Shown: positions 37,801 through 49,800 of the stretch, one piece after another
Position numbering within the stretch: the first letter of the stretch is position 1
How the letters are laid out: every line of letters starts with the position of its first letter
DNA from: Otis tarda
Lineage: Eukaryota; Chordata; Aves; Otidiformes; Otididae
Direction: 5' to 3'
Length of the DNA stretch: 64,000 nt
Assembly: GCA_026413225.1 (NCBI GenBank)
Contig: CM048591.1
Coordinates: 37,293,803 to 37,357,802, forward strand
The notes under the pieces: model-generated
Database searches by the model: none
What the model saw: the letters and a program-made list of their open reading frames with translations, nothing else
Told to the model about the DNA's origin: nothing
Program-made: the position numbers and the translations under genes

Positions 37801-40800
37801 TCAGTCAGCTGTCTTGCCTTACTGGAGTTAATGTCTATTTTGAATTCTTACTTGCTAAATAGTACTTAATATTGAATGTAAATACCTACATGAAGAAAAT
37901 ACTTAATACATTAAGAGTAGTTTCATATGCTTGAATAATACATCAGTAGAACAGCATTATAACCACACAAACTACTTCAAATAAGATTTGTACCAAAGCA
38001 ACATTAACTTTTTTGAGACGCATACTTTATTAAAGATTCTCTAATATCTCAATGACTAAAAGATTAAGCGTAGATGGCTCAGAAAAATTCAAGTGGAGAA
38101 AGAACTGTATTTCTTTTTCAGGAAATCTAGATGCCTCATTGATCCCTTGGTACTTAATACTAAGGACTGATAATCCTTAACCATTTACACTGAATTCCAG
38201 GATTACTCAGTATTCCTCTGGCTATGAAAGTAACTCACATTACAACTGAGACTTCAGTGAAAAGCTAGTAGGAAAAGCAAATTTCACACCATACGCTCCA
38301 CAAGACAGAGATCATTATAGTAGGTATATATATATGAGGCTTAAACCATTGCAATGAAACTAGTGCATCATCCAGATTTGCTTTACACTTCATATTTGAA
38401 GCCAGAGGCTGAAATTTTATCCTGCTTGCCCAGGACATCCATTTACATACCAAAAAAAGACACTCTCTTCTATTTCCACAAACACTTAAATCAACTACAA
38501 TAAACCCAAATATCAATTTCCGACACCACCAGAGAGGGGGTAATTCTGTTCACTTGGATGGAATTTCTTTCCTCTAATGCCAGCATCTATCATTAAGAAA
38601 ACATCAAACTGTATAATTAAATAAAATATATATTAGTCTTTTGTTCAACAACGCTTCTACAATGCTTCTTCAGTGTTATGGTCTTTAAACCAGTATTCTT
38701 CAATCTGCTCTTCTGCTAAATTTCTTGCTCTGTTAACTTTGTGACAGTATTGTTGTTCCAACAGAGCATAATGGATAAGCAAATAAACATAAATTGTTTA
38801 TTTAAGTACCCTTGAACACTTCTAGATATTATGCATTACTATTTAGATGTTATTAACTACTACAGCTGTAATCCTGTAACAGGAAGAAAAAAAGAGAATG
38901 ACACCTTAAAGCATACAACACACTTCAGATTCAACAAAATACAGCTTCTATCAGCACATTACTGAGATTTACAAATGACAGCCTTTTTTCAAACTAAATA
39001 ACTGTGCTGAAACAGACAAGTACATGGAACTTCTGCATAAAAGAGCAAAAAAAATTTCTCGTAATGAATTTCTTAACAGCAACACACATGTTGTCAGCGG
39101 TTGGTAACTGAAAGTTCGAATTTCTGCAGCAGCATCATCATAGCTGCATTGATTGCCAGTTTTAAGGCAGACTTCTGGTATGGCAATGACAAATTGGGGT
39201 GGGAGCATACCATAAAACAAAAAAAATCCCTATATACACAGTGTATTAGAAAGAACACTTCAGTAGAAGTGAAATTTTGTACCATTTCAACAGTGCAGTA
39301 AGTTCTCATCCTTAATTTGAAGAAGAAAGAAAAGCCAAGCGAAATCCCCCATTTTTACAGTTACTTTGTCTCATTTAGTAATGATCAGGCACAATGAGAG
39401 TGCTCAACTGTGCTGTTGCCCTCTTATTGCTAAATCAGTCTATTTTATCTTGATTCTTAATTAAAAAAGAAGCAAAAGTAATTCCATCTCAGGAGAACTG
39501 GGAAAGCCTTGTTTTTCTTTAAGCCACTATTTCATGTTGCTTCAATCATAGTCAAATTTTCTTTCTTTCCCATGGGAATTCCCCCAGCGTCTCTGTGAAT
39601 CTGTTCCTAGCATTAGAGCATTCAAATCTTTTTCCTCCACCTAGCTGCATATTTTCATGAAGCTTGCATGAATTTAATCCTCTTTGAATCAGATTCAGAC
39701 AAATTTGCTAAGCTTCAGAAGCTAAGGGTGGTGAGTGGACAGACAGAATATTTTAACTTAACATGCGAAAGGTTGTTTACATAGAAATCCAGACTGGCAA
39801 AGGGTCTGATTAAGTATTCCTTACAACAGGAAAACTAATCCCTACAAATCCCTTCCACTGAAAAAAACAGAAGATGTTACTTTTATTTTCTAAGCTGTGT
39901 TTGAAAAGGTTACTTAATAGAATGTCAAGTCATGGACATTTCAGTTGAAAGTTTGGATGTTTCAGGAAGTTTTGACTGTGTGAGGGAAAAAACCCCACAA
40001 CCTCTCAAAGCCTTTCAAAATTTCAAGTGGTCTGCACCAAAAAAAACCCAGCAATGCAGAGGTAAGGCAAACAAACAATTGAAAAATACACAGGAAAGCA
40101 GAAAGAAAAGATGAAAAAGAAGTCCATACTACGTACACATCTTACAGAAAGGAGGTACAGAATACATAAAGACAAACAAGAACTAGATTTCATATAGATT
40201 ATTTTCCTCAAACATATCAGAAGAATTCAGCAATCCTCCTTATATAACCCATGGTATCTTGGCACTGCTCTACAGACAGATAGCTGAAGTACCTCTTTAT
40301 GCATCATGGGGTTTTGTTTGAGTTTGTGACTGGAAGCCATGAGACATTGGAAAGAGACATTCTGTTGTATCTTGTAATTCCCGTTTAAAACATTTCCAGA
40401 AGCACCTATAAAGGAGTTAACCTCCTTCAGCCCTTTCCAATTGTAAAAGCAATGTCAACTGAGACAACAGTCATACTGCTCAGGATGTTCAGATTTGTCA
40501 TCTTTAATTTAACTCACCAGTACTTATTAGGAAAACTTTATCTGGAGGGGGGAAAAGAAAAATCTTTCACTTCTGCTACACAAATAATCCCTGATATATT
40601 ATATAAGTATTACATTTCCTAAGAGAAAGCGAATAAACCCTCTCAAAGAAGTGTATTTGGACTCAAAACTGAATATATATTCTAGAGGACAACAGACCTT
40701 TTAGGTACTAAGATATCTCTGGGCCAAATATAAGCCTACTTGAGGAGGAGTGGAAAATCTTGGAAAATTTTAATAGAAGCAATAAACTGTCAGTTCTGTT

Positions 40801-43800
40801 CTCTTACTAAATGAATACTTCACATTGCTTATGACAGAACCACTTGACTGAGAAATAGCTTCACAGAACAGAAAACAGCTGTCTTCTGACAAACAAGAAA
40901 GCCTACATTTGCTGAATAACATATGTCACGTTTGTCCATGTTTTCCTTTTTACTTCCCTTTTTTAGATAAAGTTCATTTTGTGCTGAAAAATACAGCCAT
41001 TTCCCCCTCCTCACTACTCCTTCATTCACTACTTTCACCAATTACTCTACACCCTGCTTAGGTAACACCTCGAGTTTCCTCTAACTTTTCAAGGACCAAG
41101 GAAGAACTTGGTGAAAAACAATCAGCTAGCAGTCTGGAAAAACTCCCCTAATAAGCTGTCAGTTTACAACTGCTGCTCAGTCTCTTTTTTTTTCTTTAAT
41201 CACAAGTCCCTAAATGCTGCTCTGCATTACCTACCAATTAGTTATGCTAGTTCTAATCTGTACCAAGCCAGGTGTACATAAACCCTTCTCACATGATTAC
41301 AGCCTCAGGAGCCGGCTCCAGGTCAGCAAGTCACCTCTCTCTGCTTAACCACATTGGCAGCAGTTCCTCACTGCCTACTACAAGTGCTGAGCACCCTAAA
41401 GGAGAGATGGTGCTGAGCTCCCTTCTAATACAAAATGCCATTTCCCTCTCCCCGGAGAATGATTATATTCATAGTTGACAGAAACAGATGGTAATTCCAA
41501 AAAAAAAAAAAACAAAAAACCAACAAGTTAAAAATATGGCATGTGCTTCAAGGTATCCAAAAGTATTACTGCTGTCTTTTTAATGAGGCAAATAATGGCA
41601 TCTGTCTTCCCAGTGGTAAGGGCACATTCTGCTCATTAGCATTAATACGAGTCATGGAGCTGTACAGATTCTGTATTATTGCTATGCACACAGGATTATC
41701 TCCCTTTATTACCTTAAACCAGAGATTTCTGACTGCTTACAAGGAAATTTGTGTATGCTTTCCTTTGTGCCAGGAAGAAAGAGGAAAAAGCCTGATGAAG
41801 AAGATGCCAAACAGTAATTCTATTAAATAACTTGAAGCAGAATGTCAAGGTCAATTACGTATTTAAAGACTGAAAGTAGGATCATATTTGCAAACAAATC
41901 ATTCATTCAGGCTTCGTTTCAAAGACTGCTCCAGGCTTTCTGTTTATCAGAGACAACTTGCGAAGTCCTGAGTCCTGCATCACAACATTTTCTAACACTC
42001 AAAAGCAGAACTCCAGCAAGAAAAAGCGAAGACACTCACAACTCAGTGCATCATTGTAGCACGGGGTTCTTGGTGGTTTTATTTCCCTGCCAGCTTTTCT
42101 TACGGGGGGACTGAAGTTCCTCCAATGTGCAATAAAAACATAAGAAAAAACTTCAGCCAGATATATTATTTAGTGCCACGAAGAAGGAAGGACCTCCTTG
42201 CACTGATGCAGAAAGCAGAGGTGGATACAAAACTGCAACTGCCTGGAATCATCTTGGGGAAACTAGTTTAATACTGAGCACTAGTTTAATACTAGTTTAA
42301 AGCTGAGCAGCTTTCTTAAATCCTAAAAGAAAGCCGCTAATTATGATAGGGAAGCTAATCCTCAAGAATCATACATACTAAGATTGTGACATGAACCAGT
42401 ATTTGGTCAGGAGAAAAAAAAAAAAATGCCACCAAGCTCAAGCCGAAGAGGATACATCTAGACCAGCAAGGATGTTAGTCAGTCAGCCCCCTGGCAGATC
42501 TCCTGGCTACCAGGCGAGGTCTTTTGTTTTGACACAAGACATGGAGAGCACCACATATCTATGAATGCTGGTGCAAGGTCTGCTCTGTTAGAGAATGTGT
42601 CCTGTTGTACTGCTGAATTGAAAGTAGGCAAACCTGCACTGCAGACAGTACCATTCCAACCTGACTTTTAAGATAAGGATGTTCAGGGTAATTGCATAGC
42701 TGACAACATGTACTAACATTTTAGGCTACTTCATCTACTGAATCACAACTGGAGAGTAAACAAGTCTAAATATACAATCAAAGTGTAGATCTGCTAAAAA
42801 ACTTATTTATTTTAGAATTATTTTGGAATATCTTTACAGGAAAGTACCATGGACTTACTCATAGATTTTCTCTACAATTAATTTGTGGAGATTAAAGAGT
42901 ATTTGACATGTTTTATTTGCAGTAAATCTGAACTCTTTTTCCAGACAACTCTGCAGTTCTCTTCTGGTGACTGATGCTAATACAAAGTAGTTCTGTAGTT
43001 TTATTTGATGCCTAAGGCAAATTAAAAAAAAAAAACAAAAACAAAAAAAAAAACCAAAAAAAACCAACAGTACGCCATAACCTTATCTCTAGCAAAGCTA
43101 AACCTTGGTAAAAGATCATGGAATACTGAAGTTAACTTTGTCAAAAACTGGAAAAGACTGACAGAAGTTGAATTGAAGGACCTCTATTTGTACTAATGTG
43201 TATTCATTGGTAACTGTACCTCCTAAAGCTTGTAGATGCATTTTGAGACAACTTGTGATGGTTCTGTAATTAAAATTTCATCTTTGTTAACCCCAAACTA
43301 TACCACATTCCAAATTTTTATGCAAAACATCAGAGCTGTGGAAGATGCCACATCAGTGAGATTTATTTCAACTTAATAAAATGGAAGCTGCAAATATCAC
43401 TTTGATCAGGTAACTCTGCAAGTCATTTTACTTCTTATGAAAATGCAGTTGGTCAAATTTTAATGGGAGGTAAAATCCTACTGCCTCAAGATTGCTTTTA
43501 AAATAACTTGATCTTTCTGGACAATGTGCAGTTTAAAGAAAAGAACTACATCTCAGCACATGCATAAACCTATCAAATTTATATAGACATTGTGTAGTCC
43601 AGGATTCTAATTTATCCAAACAAAATTCAAGATACTTGAGTTCACAGCAGTTACCCTTCTTAACAAAAAAGATAAAGAAATGGCTGTCGTGCAGTACAAC
43701 ACATGGTAAAGCAATCCACAGCCAGGCAAGACCACACCACGCAGCACACTTCAGGTGCACAAAGCAGAGTAAAAGCACACACACAGACTATCTCCCAGCA

Positions 43801-46800
43801 AGATTTGCTGGCATAAGCATGGTATTGGACAGTCATGGCTAAAGTACATTCAAACACAACTCTAATCACATGGAAGCTAGCTCACAAGCATCTCCGCAAC
43901 TTTTCTTAAGACTTTTCTGTTTTTACCTTTCCTAGGTTAAAACTAGACAGGCTCTAATAACACCCACGGGTGAAGTTTCATAGAAATTAACTTCACAAAA
44001 TGGTCATTTTGAAGTAACTTAGAGCAGATCATTCAGCACGGTACATTCAGAATAAAGGTTAACTTGAAAGTAGGTCCCTTTCCCTAGCACATCACAGTTT
44101 TCTGCACGTGTTTTAGGCTACAGGCAAATTATGACAAGTATTTCCTGCCCTGATCTTAATGTAGTTTGGTTTACAGCACAGACTAAGGCCTATGCAAATT
44201 TTTAATACCCAGTTAAGTTTTGGAAAATGCCCAAAAATGTAAAGTATAGTATAACATTTTTGCTGTGTTTATGCTCTCCATTTTGTGACTCCAATCATAA
44301 TGCGTATCATAACAAACAGATACATAGGAAATCCTTTGGGCTTACGGCTCCCCTACTTCACTAGAGAGGCTCAAGACTGAGCTACAGAGACACTTGCTTC
44401 TTCTGCTTTTTCTTTCACAGAGCCCCCTTCCACTGTGCATGCTGTCAGACCTTCAGCAAAATGGTGGGGAATCCTCTACCATATATAGACCATTTACCTG
44501 CTAGAATAAAGCATATGTTGATCACGTTGATAATGCTCATCTGCATTCAAGGAAGAGGAAGAAATTGTGGTTGCCAAGGAAGCTGCTTCAAACAGAGATG
44601 GAGTGCTCGGCACTAGATCTGGCCGCCGGTGTGAACCTAGTACTGCATACACAAAAATAAAGAACGACACTAACAAATTTCATTTCAAATCAAATCCAAG
44701 AACCTTCATGCAAATGTATGGAGTCACATAGTGCCCTCAATAGTTTCCTGAAGCTTCTTAATAGGTTTCAATGAATGAGATTGTAACATTCATGTGCCCA
44801 TACCACACTCTTTTACATTACAAAGTGAATTTCACCTGCTAGCCAGTCCATTCAGTAGAAAACAGAGTAACCCGAAGGCCAAATATGAAACAGTGGTATG
44901 AGTATCTGATGAATTCTTCAAAGTTCTAGGATTGGTCTCACAATACCAGGGCCCAGTTTTTAGATGGGATTAGGCGGCTGGTTCTCCTTAGAGCCTGGCG
45001 AGGCTGAGTTCTGAAAGGGGCAAAGCCTGTATCTCTTCAAAAAGACTTTGGGAACAATGAACTGACCTTCAAAACATTTCATGCAACATGTTTATTTAAA
45101 AGTCAGTGAAAAGAATAGCACTGACTCTGGCCTTAATCTGCTTCCTGGGCTGGATATTTTTTTTTAGGACTCCCTGATATCTAGAAGATTAACATCACAC
45201 TATAACTTTGATTCTGACTTCCTCTTGCTCTTGAAGGTTCATTCTGCCAAATATGACTAACAACTCTCTCCGTGGGAATAATATCAGCCAGATTGGGAGT
45301 CATCGGGCTTCTAGAGCTTATACTAAATTCCTTTAAAAACACTGTTTAGGCTGTTGATTTAAAAGACATTACCTTCTTCATCAAGGCTGGCGTAGCTTTG
45401 TCCTTCAGCAAGAATGTCATGCTTTTCATCCTTCCACTCCTGGCTAACCGCACACACTATTTCTTGTGATGTTGCCTTTAGGGCTGTGATGGAATTGCAC
45501 CGTTTCTTTGAAGGTGAAGACTTTAAAGCTACATTACCAAATGAACATAGGTGTTGAATGATGTCATCTTATCTCCCAGCACATAGAACAGCATATAGAA
45601 AAGCCAGCCATCTATAAAGCTAGAGTTTCTGAATACAAACAAAGAATACATCCAGATACAAACCTACTTATCAAATATTATATTAAAACCAGACCCAAAA
45701 GCATTGTTATTTCATCTATGAGTGAAGTACTTTTGTCTTCTTCTCGGGTATCTCACTGCTCATAAGGAAAAAAAAAAAATCAAGTCAGTTAACCAACTTT
45801 GACAGCATTAAGTTACAAATCTCCTATGGAGTATCAACACATGTAATCAGAGACAGAATGACACAGAAAAAAATGGAGGATAGGAAAACTGAAAAGATAC
45901 TTGGAGTATTCTGAGAGGTTACGATACTTTCCTTGAGCTGTGAACTACTGCTATATAATGATGTCTGTGCTACTGCAGAATTTCCACTTCAGTGACATAT
46001 GTCAAACACCATCTTTGGGTAAAATAAACACTTCCAAAATGCTGATGGCTTGTACTGTGAGGTATGAGCACCCCCTTTATAATTCTTACCAAGGCCTGCC
46101 TACTTAAAATGGCATTTTGGATGAAACTCTAGGATCTGACCATTGCCACTACTACTGAACCATGTTCTCCATTTGTAGTTCTTCTCCAGAAGGATGTCAG
46201 CCAGTTTATCCAGTGTTTTTCAGCTTCCAGCTGCTGACTTCCATGCATTGGCTGCAAGGTTACTTCGGATGTGCTGCAATAGTTCATACTGTGCTCTACT
46301 ACAAAACTGAAAATAAAAGCATTAAAGCCGCTTGGCTAAAGACTGAAGAAGATAATCAGATCCATAGCTCCAGGATATTGTTAAAAAAATAACATATTAG
46401 ATAGCTGCTGAGCTAGCCTCTGCCCAAGGCTGAATCTGCTTATTATGTTTTAATTATTTATGGTGGCTTGTTCTGCACTAGGGGAAGAAGCACACATTCA
46501 GAACAAGGCTTAAAAGTTTAAACTGAAATGTCTAACTTGAAGCTTAGAAACAATGTTCTTGAAGGCAGGAACACTCTCAATTCTTTATTTTATGAAAGAA
46601 TGATAATGCATTTGAACTATTAATCTATATAAAAGTAGATTAATAGCCTTGTATGTCGAGCAGATCAATAAGAGCAGGATATTAAGACAGGTTAATTGTC
46701 TGGAAAAATGAGACAGACAAATTAAGATTGCAGAGAAATTAGGCATTATGTCCTTAATTGTACATTGTAGTTTTCAAATACAGAATGGGCTGTGTCTTGT

Positions 46801-49800
46801 GCTGACATAAATCTAGCAGTCACAACTAAAAAGAGCTGAAAAAGAGACTCTGTTGTTCAAGAAATGTATATGGCTGCACGAGACATCTATTTTGTCCAAC
46901 AGACAAAAGTATCAAGTTGTCTACTCCTTAGTCTCTACTAGTACAGAGTTGTTCCTTTGAGTATTGTCTCAGGCAACAAAGCTCCCACCAGTTCTCTGGC
47001 AAAATTATTCTAGGGTTTAAGAGATCTAAGTTTCAGCAGGCTCCTTTCTCCTTTGAGCCGATTTTTTTTCTTCATATTTTCTCATATTACATCAAATTCT
47101 TTTATTTTTATATTAATTGTCCTTTTCTGAAGGATTTAACATTTAACACCTTAAGTTGTTAATCTGTGCTAATATTTTTAGTCCTTCTTATTTCACTCAA
47201 ATCTCATACAGTTCTATCCTTCATCTGTATTTTGTTCTGCCTCTATCTATATAGACTTGTTTCTCATTCCAGATAATTAACAACAATGTTAAGAGACCAG
47301 CATAACACTGGTCAAAAAGGCATTTTCAAAACACCTTATATCAGTTTGATACAATGTGATATGCTCAATACCTTTTCTGTAGTATTTGAGCCAAGTGTCC
47401 ATTCCACATTTTCACATTCAACTGCAAATCAAATATGGTTCCACAAGTAGGATTATCAAACTGCTAACCAGGATCCATTTCAGAGTATAAGTTCCTCTAT
47501 AAACTACATAGTTCTAGCCAGTCAATTTATACTTATTTGTCAAGCACTCTGCTTTATAAAAAGCCATGAAACTCACAAAACAGTTTCCTAGAGGCTAAGC
47601 AGAAACATCTCTCATTGAGGAAAAAAAAAAAAAAAAGTGCAATTTCAGCACCTCCACAGAGTTAAAAAAAATAATTTGGCAGTAAAACAGTAAGTTAGTA
47701 TGGATGCATGCTACTTAAACCAGCTAATCTGTATGTCTTATAATAAGGTTTTATATCACTTGCCATAATTGTTGAAAAAAAACCCTCACTGCTCAGATAA
47801 CCAGAACAGTTTTTCCTTAAAGAGTAACCTAGGCCATAGTGAACCCCAAGCACTCATCTTTGCCTTGCTGGTATATTCATGAGGTCCTCCCTACAGCCCT
47901 CCTCCCTGCACACCCACGGAATGTGTTTCCGTGGTTGTCATCATCCTTCTCTGTACTTATGATGCTTCAGACTGAATATCTTTTCAGCAGTCTGACCAAG
48001 AAATATAGGAATTATCCATCAATTCATTAATATTTATAAGACTCCAAAAGTCTTATTTTCCTGCATAGCTGTCACAACTTATCACGCATACAGGCAATCA
48101 CTAATTACAGTTAATTCAAATTCTCTATTTTTCTTCTAAAGACTCTTTCACTCTGTAAATATCTTTTTTTTTTTTCAGTTCAGCTACTCTGAGCTTTCTC
48201 CTGTTATCAATCTATTCTTTCTTTTTCTTCTTACTTAGTAATTCCACTAAGTACTTATCACTTACAGTTCTGATTTCTTGTTGCTCTTAGTTATCAGTTT
48301 TCCCTCTTCTTTCCTGCTCTTTTAGATCTAATGACATTATGTTGTTCTAATCTGCCATGTCTCTAACATTGGTTTTCATGGACAGGGTCAGAGTTTCACA
48401 AGCTCACTCCAAATACTTTGATTCTTTCAAAAAATCATTTGGATACTGGTCTTCAGAAAAATGATATTATCTTTAGACAAAATGCAGAGTAACAAAGGCC
48501 AGTACAGTCTGAAAAATACTGACTTTCAGTGGTAGAAATTTTAGAGAAAATAATACCTGATCTGAACTTTTGATGGACGAAACCTGCAAAACGAGTCTCT
48601 AAATGTTGCCTTTTTTTTTAATTGTGCAATGAGAATATACTTCTGAAGGAACTGTAATTCAAGGTAGATACGAAAATATGAACTTATATTCAAGATATGT
48701 ATTCTTGAATGATAGTTAATTTTCCCCTTGTTAATCTTAAAAGTCAGGCTAAATGCAGCAAATCTGAAAATAAATCTGTTCCTTAATTTTTGCAAATTCT
48801 GTTGTTTTGCTTCATAGCTTTACCTAGATTATGGTAAAATATATATACTGCTCAATCCATGGGACTAAGGCATCACTAATTTGTTCTTTTCATTTTGGAA
48901 TCAAGAAACAACATGTGATAGCTACTTCTCCAATATTTTTGCTGAAATCCAACTTCATGTGCCTACACAGTAGTTGCTGCAGTGTTTGGACTCTTTGGGA
49001 AGTACAGCGCACTGCTTTTGGCTGGGACAGAGTTAATTTTTGTCATAGTAGCTCTATAGTGCTGTCTTGGGTTTGTGATAAAAACAGTGTTGATAACACA
49101 CTAAGGTCTTAGTTGTTTCTAAGCAGTTCTTAAACAGCATCAATGCGTTCTCACATTCTCCTGTCAGCAAGGAGGCTGAGGGTGCGCAAGAAGTTGGGAA
49201 GGGACACAGCTGGGACAGCTGACCCCAGCTGACCACAGAGGTATCCCAGACCATATGGTGTCATGCTGAGCAACAAAAGACAGGGTAAACAGGAGCAAAG
49301 GGTAAACATCCATGGTTAAGGCATTTGTCTTCCCAAGTAACCATTACGCATGATGAATCCCTGCTTTCCTGGAGATAGCTGAACAACTGCCTGCTGATGG
49401 GTAATGCATGGATTCCTTACCTTGCTTTGCTTGCACACGCAGCTTTTGTTTTCCCTATTAAACTGTCTTTACCTCAACACAAGAGTTTTCTCACTTTTAC
49501 CCTTCTGATTCCCCCATCCCTCTGGTGGGGGGGGGAGTGAGTGATCATCCATTTGAGGCTCAGTTGCCCACTGAGGTTAAACCACAACATACAGGAAGAA
49601 ATCACCTATACAAGATCAATTTCGCCTCCATCTCTAATGACTTTAAAGGATCTACAGTTTCAGGGTCCACGTTAAGTTACAGAAATGAATTTAAGAAATA
49701 AATAAATATAGAAATTTTATTTAAGAAGTGACAATCAATAGTTAAATTTTTGCTGCAAGACTTTGGACAGCTCTCGGTAGTAATGTCCCTCTGTAGTGAT

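Larger units (their letters stand above)
31409..44497 (-). other. PIP5K1B: PIP5K1B intron (13.1 kb)
   Basis: Donor GTAAATG at 44497; acceptor TTTTGCAG before 31408. The intron is AT-rich with homopolymer runs (A at about 33036-33056, T at about 34484-34503, A at about 42414-42426) and a short AAT run near 35005. A three-copy ACTAGTTTAA cluster lies at 42262-42308. No gene, LTR or CR1 was recognised; open frames lack any family resemblance. Confidence 0.9.
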
